From Nocardia spumae (GTDB lineage: Bacteria; Actinomycetota; Actinomycetes; Mycobacteriales; Mycobacteriaceae), in NCBI RefSeq assembly GCF_020733635.1, contig NZ_JAJFZL010000001.1, positions 6,920,864 to 6,984,863 on the forward strand: a stretch of 64,000 bases of DNA. The letters are read 5' to 3'. The notes under the pieces are model-generated. The model ran no database searches, was not told where the DNA came from, and saw only the letters and a list, made by a program, of their open reading frames with translations. The translations under genes and the position numbers were made by a program. Positions within the stretch are counted from its first letter, which is position 1. Each line of letters opens with the position of its first letter. Of this stretch, positions 8,460 through 18,035 are shown one piece after another.

Positions 8460-9047
8460 CTACTTCGCCTTGTCCGCCTTCGCGGCAGCCTTCATCTGCT
8501 TCTTGAAGGCCCGCACCTCCAGCAGCGATTCGCCATCGACGATATCGGCGGCCGAACGGCGTGAATTCTGTTCGGAGTACGCCCCCGCGGCCTTCTCCCA
8601 GCCCCTCGGGTGGATCCCGAGCTGCTTACCGAGCAGCGCCAGGAAGATGCGCGCCTTCTGATCGCCGTACCCGGGCAGCTCCTTGAGCCGGCGCAGCACC
8701 TCTGTGCCGTCGGGATCGTCCCTGGTCCAGATCGCGGAGGTGGTGCCGTCGTAATGTTCGACCACGTATCGGGCCAGATCCTGGGTGCGGCGCGCCATCG
8801 ACCGGCCGTAGCGGTGAATCGCCGGCGGGGTCGCGCCCAGCTCCTCGAACTCCTCCGGATCGGCCTCGGCGATCTTGTGGATATCGAAACCGTTCATCCG
8901 GTCGGCGATCTTCTTCGGACCGCGGAAGGCGTGCTCGAGCGGGAACTGCTGATCGAGCAGCATCCCGGTCAGCAACGCGAAATCGTCTTCCGACAGCAGC
9001 TTGTCCGCCTCCGGCTCCTGCGCGAGGCACAGTTTGCGGCTCACCAT
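8460..9047 (-). CDS. HhH-GPD-type base excision DNA repair family protein
   Basis: A 195-residue protein of the actinobacterial HhH-GPD superfamily. The helix-hairpin-helix is visible as LKELPGYGDQKARIFLALLG (about residues 122-141). The N-terminal TGMLLDQQFPLEHAF segment resembles the start of DNA glycosylase folds. The usual catalytic Lys/Asp of EndoIII-like enzymes is not obvious, so glycosylase activity is uncertain. It is a single gene, convergent with padR (11-bp gap). Confidence 0.8.
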   Translation of the reverse strand: MVSRKLCLAQEPEADKLLSEDDFALLTGMLLDQQFPLEHAFRGPKKIADRMNGFDIHKIAEADPEEFEELGATPPAIHRYGRSMARRTQDLARYVVEHYDGTTSAIWTRDDPDGTEVLRRLKELPGYGDQKARIFLALLGKQLGIHPRGWEKAAGAYSEQNSRRSAADIVDGESLLEVRAFKKQMKAAAKADKAK

Positions 9048-9136
9048 GCATTGATCATGTCAGACGTCCGGATATCCGCCTACCGACCCGGTGACAGGAC
9101 TCACACGGCTACCCACCCGTAGCTTTTCTGCGCGCG

Positions 9137-9149
9137 TAGGGTCACTGCC
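9137..9149 (+). promoter_or_regulatory. Leaderless-type -10 element of the methyltransferase gene
   Basis: TAGGGT at 9137-9142 lies exactly 7 nt before ATG 9150, and there is no ribosome-binding site. This is the standard spacing for a leaderless transcript in actinobacteria. Confidence 0.5.
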
Positions 9150-10025
9150 ATGCCCGACACTTTGGCAACTCCCACGGTGGAAGATATGGCGCCCACACAC
9201 AGCTCCTCGGCAGACAATTCCTCACCCTCGGGGTTGAGGCCGGACCGTTTCGATCGCGCGGGCCGCGACCAACTCATCGACGTCAACGATCTGCAGGCGG
9301 CACTGCCCGGGGTTCGCGACCTCCGCCGCTGGGCCCACGAGGCCCTCGCCGTCGCACCCGGAGAGAGTGCGGTCGATATCGGTTCCGGTACCGGTTCGGA
9401 GGTCTTCACCTTCGCCGACGCGGCCGGACCGACCGGCGACGCGGTCGGCGTCGAACCGGATCCGAATCTGCTGGCGGCCTCCGAACGCCGGGCCGCCCAG
9501 CTCGATTCGTCGGCCCGATTCGTCACCGGCGACGCCTACGGACTGCCGTTCGGCGCCGATACCTTCGATGCCGCGCTCTGCGAGCGCGTCTTCCAGCACC
9601 TGACCGCCCCGGCTCGGGCCGCCGGCGAAATCGCCCGGGTGCTGAAGCCCGGCGGCCGAGTGGTCGTGATGGACAGCGACTGGGGTACCGCCCTCGTCCA
9701 CCCCGGAGACCGGCGCGTGGTGCACGAGGTGATCGAAACCCTGATCTCCAACACCACCAATCCGTTCTCGGGCCGGCGGCTGCCCGGTCTGCTCACCCAG
9801 GCCGGACTGGTCATCGACGATATCGGCTCACATGCGCTGGTCCAGGACTCGACCGTCGGCGCCGGTGCGCTGGTGGCACGGATCTCGGCGATGGCGGTGG
9901 CCCGCGCGGCGATCACCGAGGCGCAGCGACAGCAACTGCTCGAGGAGCTCGAGGCCGGAGCACGCAGCGGCGACATCCACCTGTCGGTGACGATGTTCGC
10001 GGTGCTCGCACACAAGCCGCGGTAA
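9150..10025 (+). CDS. Class I SAM-dependent methyltransferase
   Basis: A 291-residue methyltransferase. Motif I VDIGSGTGSEV, the acidic post-I loop GVEPDPN, motif II DTFDAALCERVFQHL and motif III VLKPGGRVVVMD follow the UbiE/Methyltransf_11 pattern. The 40-residue N-terminal extension is low complexity, and a second Met (codon 13) is possible as start. The substrate cannot be inferred; neighbours give no pathway. Confidence 0.85.
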   Translation: MPDTLATPTVEDMAPTHSSSADNSSPSGLRPDRFDRAGRDQLIDVNDLQAALPGVRDLRRWAHEALAVAPGESAVDIGSGTGSEVFTFADAAGPTGDAVGVEPDPNLLAASERRAAQLDSSARFVTGDAYGLPFGADTFDAALCERVFQHLTAPARAAGEIARVLKPGGRVVVMDSDWGTALVHPGDRRVVHEVIETLISNTTNPFSGRRLPGLLTQAGLVIDDIGSHALVQDSTVGAGALVARISAMAVARAAITEAQRQQLLEELEAGARSGDIHLSVTMFAVLAHKPR

Positions 10026-10034
10026 CACCCCCGG

Positions 10035-10084
10035 AATACCGAGCGGGGCGGGCCGAGTTCGAACTCGGCCCGCCCCGCGGTATT
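10035..10084. terminator. Strong bidirectional terminator
   Basis: Perfect GC-rich palindrome at 10043-10078 (18-bp arms meeting at TTCGAA), extended by AATACC/GGTATT. It lies between the convergent methyltransferase and aminotransferase genes. Confidence 0.85.
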
Positions 10085-10092
10085 TCCACAGC

Positions 10093-11619
<1,527 letters not shown>

Positions 11620-11773
11620 TCATATCCGCCGCGGGGAGGGAATCCGGGCGCGCCGCCGCAGGTGAGAGTTCCCCCCAACGGGCGCTCACCCCACGAGACG
11701 GCCGCTCTCGAAGTCGATACGATCACCTCCGACATTTTCGAGGGGGCTTCCGCGCCAGGACCGGAGGAATGAC

Positions 11774-12775
11774 GTGACAGGCAGTAACCCACCGCACGGT
11801 GGACCCGAGCAACCGGGGCAGGGTAATCCGCCCAACGAAACCGTGCACTGGTGGTCCACACCGGCGGCGCCCGAACAGCCGCTGACCGGCACCGACCCGA
11901 CCGTCATGGGAGGGCAGGCCGGGGTTACCGGCACCGATCCGACCGTCCTGGGGGCCGGATTCGACGCCTACCACAGCGGGACGCAACATCCCTACCCACA
12001 GCAGCAGCAGCCGTCGCACCCGGGCTACCCGCAGCAGCCGCCGCCACCGTCGCACCCGGGTTATCCACAGCAGCAGTTCCCGCCGCCGTACGGGCAGCAG
12101 CCGGGTTATCCCCAGCCGGGCAAGAAGAACAACAACACACCGTGGATCGTCGGCGGCGTGGTCGGCCTGGTCGTGGTGATCGGCATCGTCATCGGCGTGA
12201 TCGCGCTCACCGGGGGCGACGGGGGCAGCAAGGGCGGCTCCAGCACCAAGAAGGGCGTCGACGGCAGCTACTCGATGGCCAACGTCACCAATGCCTGCTC
12301 GCTGATCGACCCGACCGTCCTGCGCAGATGGGCGCCGGACCCCAAGGACTCCCCCGAGCACACCGAACGCGCGCCCGACTCCAGCTACGGCGGCGGCAAC
12401 CTGTCCTGCCGGGCGCGCTACGACGGCGCCGGGAAGTACGGGAGCAACGGCTCCGACATCGACTTCGAGGCCGACTTCCAGAGCAAGTACGGCGATCCGG
12501 AGTTCAACAGCTGGAAGAACTCCGACACCAAGACCACCGGTAGCGGCCGGACCTCGGGCGATATCGCGGGTATCGGCAGCCAGGCGTACTACGCCGCCTA
12601 CCAGCAGGACTACTCGAGCTTCGTCACGCTCGACTACACCTGCGCGGCCATCGACTCCAACGTCTCGGCCAAGGTCGAGCTCCGCATCCAGGGTGAGAAG
12701 TCCATCAACACCGACGACGTGGCCACCACATGTAAGGACCAGCTGAAGAAAGCCCTGGCAGGCCTGCACAAATAG
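11774..12775 (+). CDS. Membrane-anchored protein with Pro/Gln-rich cytoplasmic arm and extracellular domain
   Basis: 333 residues, GTG start with GGAGG 6 nt upstream. Residues 1-115 are Pro/Gln/Tyr-rich (repeated SHPGYPQQ). A single membrane segment (TPWIVGGVVGLVVVIGIVIG) is followed by a globular extracellular part with four cysteines, two of them in NACSLIDP and LSCRARY. The layout resembles DUF3558-like and other mycobacterial septal or envelope proteins, but I cannot assign a family with confidence. It is directly upstream of tRNA-Ser. Confidence 0.75.
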   Translation: MTGSNPPHGGPEQPGQGNPPNETVHWWSTPAAPEQPLTGTDPTVMGGQAGVTGTDPTVLGAGFDAYHSGTQHPYPQQQQPSHPGYPQQPPPPSHPGYPQQQFPPPYGQQPGYPQPGKKNNNTPWIVGGVVGLVVVIGIVIGVIALTGGDGGSKGGSSTKKGVDGSYSMANVTNACSLIDPTVLRRWAPDPKDSPEHTERAPDSSYGGGNLSCRARYDGAGKYGSNGSDIDFEADFQSKYGDPEFNSWKNSDTKTTGSGRTSGDIAGIGSQAYYAAYQQDYSSFVTLDYTCAAIDSNVSAKVELRIQGEKSINTDDVATTCKDQLKKALAGLHK

Positions 12776-12819
12776 GCCCATTTTTCGTTCCGGGGGATGC
12801 ACCCGGTATATTGCTCTGC

Positions 12820-12907
12820 GGAGGATTCGCCTAGTGGCCTATGGCGCTCGCCTGGAACGCGGGTTGGGTTAACGCCCTCAGGGGTTCAAATCCCCTATCC
12901 TCCGCCA
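12820..12907 (+). tRNA. tRNA-Ser (anticodon GGA)
   Basis: 88 nt including encoded CCA. Acceptor stem GGAGGAT/ATCCTCC, anticodon loop CTGGAAC with anticodon GGA, the long variable arm typical of serine tRNAs, and T-loop GGTTCAAATCC. Confidence 0.95.
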
Positions 12908-12908
12908 A

Positions 12909-12947
12909 GGGAAACGCCCGCTACCGATTCGGTAGCGGGCGTTTCCC
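12909..12947 (+). terminator. Terminator after tRNA-Ser
   Basis: 18-bp perfect stem (GGGAAACGCCCGCTACCG and complement) with a 3-nt loop, starting 1 bp after the tRNA. Confidence 0.8.
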
Positions 12948-12974
12948 GTTGCGTTCAGAGCCTAGGCCGGGCGA

Positions 12975-13205
12975 CTACTCGTTCGACAGACGGTGCGCGG
13001 TGAAATCGATCGGACCGGTGACCGCGTCCCCGTTGTCGAGGAACATGCCCGGCCCCATGACCACCGGACCGTTCGCACTGCCGCCCGGGGTTGCCGCGTC
13101 GGCGGCGAACTCCGCCCAGGTGGTGGGGCGTTCATCGGGGACCCGGGGATCACCTTCCCCATCGAAATCAGGATCGTCGGGACCGGCCGGATTCGCGTTG
13201 TTCAT
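12975..13205 (-). CDS. Small acidic hypothetical protein
   Basis: 76 residues, with ATG 13205 behind GGGAG. Acidic and proline-rich (NPAGPDDPDFDGEGDPRVP), then TTWAEFAADA and a PVVMGPGMFLDNGDAVTGPI stretch. The frame stays open upstream to 13607, but that part is Arg/Ser-rich and looks non-coding. No family recognised. Confidence 0.5.
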   Translation of the reverse strand: MNNANPAGPDDPDFDGEGDPRVPDERPTTWAEFAADAATPGGSANGPVVMGPGMFLDNGDAVTGPIDFTAHRLSNE

Positions 13206-13548
13206 CCGCCAACGCTCCCACGATCGGCCGGTACGGGCCGTCCCCAGTCCCGGGAGTCCGGAGAGCCCCGCGTCGGCGCTGTCGATGGCCTTCCCTCGGC
13301 GTGCGCCGAGATTCGATGTATTCGGCGTGTCGCTCCGAGCGCGAGAAGTCCCTGTGGGGCAGCCCTTTTCGGAGGAATCGGCGGGCACGCCGAGACGCCC
13401 GGCGGCGAATCTCCTGCGCGAGACGGTCGCTCGCGATACACCGGCTCGAGCGCCCGCCGACGACGATGTCCCGGCTGGAACCGCTCCCGAGCGATACGTG
13501 CCGACTCTATGATCGATGAACCAGTACGCGGGGAGAGGTCGTAACGGT
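13206..13548. other. Gap with no supported gene
   Basis: About 340 bp between the small acidic gene and the membrane-protein gene. Long open frames cross it on both strands, but their translations are Arg/Ala/Pro-rich and look like GC-driven shadows. I see no tRNA, repeat or clear promoter apart from the AT-richer stretch near 13305-13325. Confidence 0.4.
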
Positions 13549-14082
13549 ATGGGGAGCGCAGAATTCGACAAGAAGGGCCGCCTCCGTCGGGTCGTGGTCA
13601 CGGTCACGGGCGGGACCTCGGAGGAAGTTCAGGAAGCATACGACCGGGCGTTCCGATCCACGATGAACGCAGCACGCCGGAAATCACCGTGGGTCTCCGG
13701 GTCGTTCTACCTGGCTGCCACGCTGATTCTGCTGATCGTGTTGCTGGCGATCGCTCGCCTCGCCCCCGTATGGACAGTCCCCGTGGTCATCGCCGGAGCG
13801 GTACTTCTGATGTCGGTGGTCGGCGCATTCCAGCTTCGCCAGGATGACGCCCTCAGCGAGTACGGCTTCCTCACCTTGATGATCGCCGCCCTGGGCAAAG
13901 TGCCGAAGCTGATACGGACCGGCAAACCAGACGGCGCCACGTCAGCTGACACGGTCCCCGAGGCCACCGAGCGCGATCAACCCGATCCCTCCGCAGCTGA
14001 CCGATACATCGTTGCCGGGCGTCCCGGCCCCATCACCGAGGTGGCGAGCCCGCCCGGACGATGGTTCCGCTTCCGGCGTTGA
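13549..14082 (+). CDS. Hypothetical protein with two membrane segments
   Basis: 177 residues from ATG 13549 (GGGAGAGG 10 nt upstream; the ATG at 13516 has no ribosome site). A basic N-terminal part (KKGRLRRVVVTVTGGTSEEVQ) is followed by two adjacent hydrophobic helices (about residues 55-100) and a hydrophilic Pro-rich tail. No family recognised. Confidence 0.6.
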   Translation: MGSAEFDKKGRLRRVVVTVTGGTSEEVQEAYDRAFRSTMNAARRKSPWVSGSFYLAATLILLIVLLAIARLAPVWTVPVVIAGAVLLMSVVGAFQLRQDDALSEYGFLTLMIAALGKVPKLIRTGKPDGATSADTVPEATERDQPDPSAADRYIVAGRPGPITEVASPPGRWFRFRR

Positions 14083-14121
14083 GCCAGTCCAACGGACGAA
14101 TGTCGTTGGGCGCCTTCGCAC

Positions 14122-15246
14122 TCAGGTTCGGTCGTACGCCGGGGTCCGGCGGATGGGGGCTCGGTAGCGGCGGCGGCGAGGCGGCCGTGAGGGCGGCGGC
14201 GGGCCGAGTTCGGACAAGAGCTCCCGGCGGCGCTCGGCGTCCACCGCGCTGCGATCGCGATAGGTGAGGGCGGCGTCCATCGCCCACAGCATGTCGAGGC
14301 CGAGGCCCTTCACCTCGGCGGCGCGCATGCGGCGGTACGCCTCGACGGGGCCCACGTCGGCCAGCTCGTCGACAGTGGTCACACCCGCGGGCGCGAGCAT
14401 GGCGGCGGCGGCATCGCCCAGGCCCCAGCCGCGGCCCTGCCATTGCCGCACGCGCAGGTGCGCGTCGCCGCGGACCTGTTCGGCCTCGCTCCACACCGAC
14501 GCTCGCAGAGCGTCGGGATCGGTGGGTGCGCCGGGGCGGGACAGCACCTGGGTTCGCGCCCGGCGGGCCACGCCCACCATGGGACGGAACCGGCGGAATA
14601 TCTGGATCTCACCGTCGTGGCCTTGGTCCCAGGGATCGAGATAGGTGTAATCGGTGCCGAACCGGGTCGTGTCCAGTTCCGCCGCGAGCAATGCCCAGGC
14701 CCGGGCGTCGTCGGGAGTGCGCGGCTGGACGACGAGCAGACCGTGACGGCGGGCGATATCGCCCTCGCCGTCCCGATACCGCCGCTGTTTCCACCAGATC
14801 TCCGATGCGCCGGGTTCCAGCGTCCGGTCCAGCCCGAAGGTGTGCCAGCGCACAGTGCCCTCGGATCGCGACAGCGGAAGCCGGCGTCGCAGCTGCCGTG
14901 CCGCGTAATCGTCGAACGGCGTGCACCAACCCGGAACCAGGACAATGGGATCGGCCGGATCGGCATCGAACGGATTCGGGCTGAGAAACGGGCGGTCGAT
15001 GAGCACAACGGTGCCCGGACGTCCCTGATAGGCCAGTCCCCACAGCAGCCGAGCCAGCAGTCGCGCGCCGTGATCATCGGACAGAACATGCCACGTCTCG
15101 TGGAAACGGTTGGTGCTGAAGCGAGCACGGGTCCCCGGACGGAGGGTGATCACGGTGTGGGCGCGACCGGACCACCGCACCGTATGCCGGTGCAGTTTGA
15201 GACCGTCGCGGACGGATCCGCCGGTGCCGGGGCGCTGGTGTTTCAT
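14122..15246 (-). CDS. Hypothetical protein with C-terminal TfoX-type HhH domain
   Basis: About 374 residues from ATG 15246. The C-terminal part (about residues 265-345) matches the TfoX C-terminal helix-hairpin-helix domain: LAPAGVTTVDELADVGPVEA, then YRRMRA, LGLDMLWAMDAAL and an Arg-rich ERRRELL. The first about 260 residues, with many Trp/His/Arg positions and ALLAAELDTTRFGTDYTYLD, are unassigned and do not look like the TfoX N-terminal domain. Nucleic-acid binding is likely from the HhH part only. It is divergent from the sigma factor gene. Confidence 0.6.
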   Translation of the reverse strand: MKHQRPGTGGSVRDGLKLHRHTVRWSGRAHTVITLRPGTRARFSTNRFHETWHVLSDDHGARLLARLLWGLAYQGRPGTVVLIDRPFLSPNPFDADPADPIVLVPGWCTPFDDYAARQLRRRLPLSRSEGTVRWHTFGLDRTLEPGASEIWWKQRRYRDGEGDIARRHGLLVVQPRTPDDARAWALLAAELDTTRFGTDYTYLDPWDQGHDGEIQIFRRFRPMVGVARRARTQVLSRPGAPTDPDALRASVWSEAEQVRGDAHLRVRQWQGRGWGLGDAAAAMLAPAGVTTVDELADVGPVEAYRRMRAAEVKGLGLDMLWAMDAALTYRDRSAVDAERRRELLSELGPPPPSRPPRRRRYRAPIRRTPAYDRT

Positions 15247-15405
15247 CGAGATCCATGACGCCACAGCACATGTCGTCCGGGCAAGCGATTTTCGTGCAGG
15301 CATCCGGACCCGCTTGTCCGGGTCGCCGCACAGGAGTGCGCCTCCCCTGCGATCGCGTCGATCGACACAGAATCCGTCACTGTGACTCACCTCACATATC
15401 AGCCC

Positions 15406-15432
15406 TGTCACAAGCCGGAGGCGGTGAGCGTC
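15406..15432 (+). promoter_or_regulatory. ECF41-type promoter upstream of the sigma factor
   Basis: TGTCACA (15406-15412), 16-nt spacer, CGTC (15429-15432). This is the promoter described for ECF41 sigma factors, here 44 bp before the sigma gene start, indicating autoregulation. Confidence 0.85.
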
Positions 15433-15475
15433 TGGTGTTGTGCCAGAGTCGATGGTGGACGGACAGGAGCTATCC

Positions 15476-16366
15476 ATGAGCGAGCAGATCGATAAGACCA
15501 CCGAGGCGTTCGTGACGCATCGCAACCTGCTGTTCACGGTCGCCTACGAGATGCTGGGCTCGGCGGCCGATGCGGAGGACGTGCTCCAGGAGACCTGGAT
15601 GCGCTGGGTGGACGTCGACCTGCGGGAGGTGCGTGATCAGCGCGCCTATCTCGTCCGCATCACCACGCGGCAGGCGCTGACCCGGCTGCGCACGCTCGGG
15701 CGCCGCAAGGAGTCCTACGTCGGGCCGTGGTTGCCCGAGCCGCTGCTGACCACGCCCGATGTGGCCGAGGACGTCGAGCTGGCGGACAGCGTGTCGACGG
15801 CGATGCTGCTGGTCCTGGAAACCCTCGCCCCGACCGAGCGGGCGGTCTTCGTGCTGCGCGAGGTCTTCGACCTGGGATACGACGAGATCGCCGCGGCGGT
15901 CGACAAGACACCGGCCGCGGTACGCCAGATCGCCCACCGCGCACGGGCACACGTGGCGGCGCGCCGCCCGCGCGGAGCGGTGTCGGCGGACGAGTCACGC
16001 CGTGCGATCGAGGCCTTCCAGCAGGCGATCGCCACCGGCGATCTGCAGAATCTGGTCGACATGCTGGCACCGGACGTGGTGCTGCTCGGCGACGGTGGTG
16101 GCGTGGTACAGGCGGTGCCGCGGCCGATCACCGGCGCCGACAAGGTGGCGCGGGTGCTGCGGGCGGGCCTGCCACGACTCAGCACCGAGGCGACGGTCGA
16201 GTCGGCACTGATCAACGGCTGGCCCGCGCTGGTCATCCGGATCGGCGGCCAGGTCGACGATGTGCTGACCGTGCGCATCGACGACGGCCTGATCACCGGG
16301 CTCTATGTCGTCCGCAACCCGGAGAAGCTGTCGCGTCTCGGACATCGGACCACGGTCAGTCGCTGA
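15476..16366 (+). CDS. ECF41-group (SigJ-like) RNA polymerase sigma factor
   Basis: 296 residues from ATG 15476 (ACAGGAG upstream). Region 2 (HRNLLFTVAYEMLGSAADAEDVLQETW) and region 4 (LAPTERAVFVLREVFDLGYDEIA) are typical. The linker carries WLPEP, and the C-terminal SnoaL-like extension carries DGGG (LLGDGGGVVQA), both hallmarks of group ECF41, where the extension rather than an anti-sigma factor sets activity. A matching promoter lies upstream. ECF41 genes usually sit beside a carboxymuconolactone decarboxylase, oxidoreductase or epimerase gene; none is adjacent here. Confidence 0.92.
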   Translation: MSEQIDKTTEAFVTHRNLLFTVAYEMLGSAADAEDVLQETWMRWVDVDLREVRDQRAYLVRITTRQALTRLRTLGRRKESYVGPWLPEPLLTTPDVAEDVELADSVSTAMLLVLETLAPTERAVFVLREVFDLGYDEIAAAVDKTPAAVRQIAHRARAHVAARRPRGAVSADESRRAIEAFQQAIATGDLQNLVDMLAPDVVLLGDGGGVVQAVPRPITGADKVARVLRAGLPRLSTEATVESALINGWPALVIRIGGQVDDVLTVRIDDGLITGLYVVRNPEKLSRLGHRTTVSR

Positions 16367-16521
16367 TCCGGTGAGCCGATCGCCGGGAGCCGCACCGATG
16401 AGTTCGCGGTGCCACCGTCGTCTGCACTACGGACGAGGAACTGCGGCGGTGCCGCCGGGCGTGGGCGCGTCGTGCCCCGGTCGGCGATCGAATGCGCCGC
16501 GCCGATCGAAAGGTGTCTCCG

Positions 16522-17163
16522 GTGCCGGATGCGGTGTCTCGCGAGGACTTGTGGGCAATGGCGCACACGGAGCGTGCGGCGCTGGCCGACGACCTCGCCG
16601 AGCTGGACGACGCGCAGTGGGCGCAGCGCTCACTGTGCGGGCAGTGGACGGTGGAGGAGGTCGTCGCACACCTGACCGCGGCGGCCAGCACCAGCCGACT
16701 CCGTTGGCTGCGTAGCGTTCTCGCTGCGCGCTTCGATTTCGACGAGCACAATGCCCGGCGCCTGACCGAACATCGCGGCGCGACACCGGCGGAAACTCTG
16801 GTGCGCTTCCGGTCGATCATCGGCAGCACCACCTCGGCCTCCAGCCGCCACACCGCGGCCTGGCTGGGTGAGGTGATCGTCCACGCTCAGGACATCCGCC
16901 GACCGCTGGGACTGGCCGGTGCCCCCGCGCTCGCGGCGGTCACCGAGGTAGCGCGGTTCTACGCCGAGCGGAATTTCGCGGTTGCCAGCCGCACCGCGAT
17001 CGACGGTCTGCGTCTCGAGGCGACCGATGGTCCCTTCACCGCAGGCGCCGGGACCGAGGTCCGGGGCACGACGCTGGCACTGACGATGGCCATGGCCGGC
17101 CGAGCGGTCTACTGCGACGATCTCACCGGCCCGGGCGTGCCGACGCTACGCGGGCGTCTCTGA
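16522..17163 (+). CDS. Maleylpyruvate isomerase family mycothiol-dependent enzyme
   Basis: 213 residues from GTG 16522, with GAAAGG 8 nt upstream; an in-frame ATG at 16492 is the alternative. The DinB-like four-helix pattern of the mycothiol-dependent maleylpyruvate isomerase N-terminal domain is visible: LAELDDAQWAQRSLCGQWTV, then VVAHLTAAA, and AAWLGEVIVHAQDIRRPLG with metal-ligand histidines. The C-terminal SCP2-like part is short. Role: probably a mycothiol S-transferase acting on an electrophile. It follows the sigma gene by 155 bp and could be part of the same stress response. Confidence 0.8.
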   Translation: MPDAVSREDLWAMAHTERAALADDLAELDDAQWAQRSLCGQWTVEEVVAHLTAAASTSRLRWLRSVLAARFDFDEHNARRLTEHRGATPAETLVRFRSIIGSTTSASSRHTAAWLGEVIVHAQDIRRPLGLAGAPALAAVTEVARFYAERNFAVASRTAIDGLRLEATDGPFTAGAGTEVRGTTLALTMAMAGRAVYCDDLTGPGVPTLRGRL

Positions 17164-17853
17164 GAATCGCTCGCGCATCGTCAGATAGCTGTCGAGTTGG
17201 CCTGCGCCGCTGAGCAATCGGCGGCTGCGGGTATCGAGGCGGTGCTGCCAGGAGTCGAGGAAGGCGTCGAGTGCCTCCGTGCCGCCGGCCGCGCGCAACG
17301 ATTCCAGGAATCGCGCGACCTGGTGCAGCCGATATCCGCCGCGGCGCAGTTGTCGCGCTATCTCGGCATCGCGCACGGCCTCGGCGTCGTAGCGGCGGTA
17401 GCCGGTGCCACGCTCGCGGTCCGGGTGCAGGATGCCCTCCGTCTCCCAAGCCCGCACCGTGGCCGGATGCAGGTCGAGCCGGCGCGCGAGTTCGCCGACG
17501 GTCAGCGGGCGGCCGGGGATCGCCGGGGCCGTGGTGGACAGGCTGTCCAGTGCCGCGGCGACCTCGGTGCGGGTGTCGCGTTCGGTGCGCAGGGCGACGT
17601 GCGCGGCATCGATGAGCCGGTAGGCGGATTCGAGGTCGGCGTCGTTGACCGCGCGCATGATCTCCACCGCCTGCCCGTGCCCGTGGCCCGCGCGCAGGGC
17701 GAGGAAGGTGCGCAGCGCCTGCGCGTGCACGGGGGTGTAGGACCGGTAGCCGGTCTCGGTGCGCGCGGCCGGCGGGAAGACGCCCGCGTCCTCGTAATTG
17801 CGCACCGCCTGGGCGGACAATCCGTGCTCCCGGGCCAGATCGATGGGCCGCAG
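17146..17853 (-). CDS. MerR family regulator with two HTH domains (TioE-like)
   Basis: 235 residues with two MerR-type helix-turn-helix parts: LRPIDLAREHGLSAQAVRNY at the start, then LTVGELARRLDLHPATVRAW near residue 115. No ATG, GTG or TTG gives the complete first domain. The CTG at 17853 does, 6 nt after a perfect GGAGG, and the frame closes a few codons upstream, so CTG is the likely start. The gene converges on the mycothiol enzyme with an 18-bp overlap and is divergent from the erythromycin-esterase-like gene, its probable target. Confidence 0.8.
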   Translation of the reverse strand: MRPIDLAREHGLSAQAVRNYEDAGVFPPAARTETGYRSYTPVHAQALRTFLALRAGHGHGQAVEIMRAVNDADLESAYRLIDAAHVALRTERDTRTEVAAALDSLSTTAPAIPGRPLTVGELARRLDLHPATVRAWETEGILHPDRERGTGYRRYDAEAVRDAEIARQLRRGGYRLHQVARFLESLRAAGGTEALDAFLDSWQHRLDTRSRRLLSGAGQLDSYLTMRERFSETPA

Positions 17854-17890
17854 CTCACACCTCCATTTGAGGGTTCAGCACCTTGATTCC

Positions 17891-17916
17891 GGGTGAACCG
17901 TGAAGAAGTTTCACCC
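17891..17916. promoter_or_regulatory. Dyad in the MerR/esterase divergent promoter
   Basis: GGGTGAA at 17891-17897 and its exact complement TTCACCC at 17910-17916, separated by 12 bp, in the 113-bp gap between the divergent genes. This is a good MerR operator candidate. Confidence 0.5.
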
Positions 17917-17966
17917 GATTCTTCAACGATACCGTCGAAGGTAGCCAATTTCGGAAGGGGTGTTCC

Positions 17967-18035
17967 ATGTCCACGAACTCCACGTCCACGAACTCCATGT
18001 CCACGAACTCCATGTCCACGAACTCCACGTCCACC
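17967..18035 (+). repeat. 15-bp tandem repeat in the 5' end of the esterase-like gene
   Basis: Four full units and one partial unit of AYGTCCACGAACTCC, encoding repeated STNS(M/T). The repeat unit is a multiple of three, so copy-number change alters the N-terminus without a frameshift. Units 1, 3 and 4 start with ATG. Confidence 0.9.

Noticed and set aside
12975..13607. Long version (210 codons) of the small acidic gene
   Set aside because: The upstream 134 codons are Arg/Ser-rich and unstructured; the ATG at 13205 has the ribosome site.
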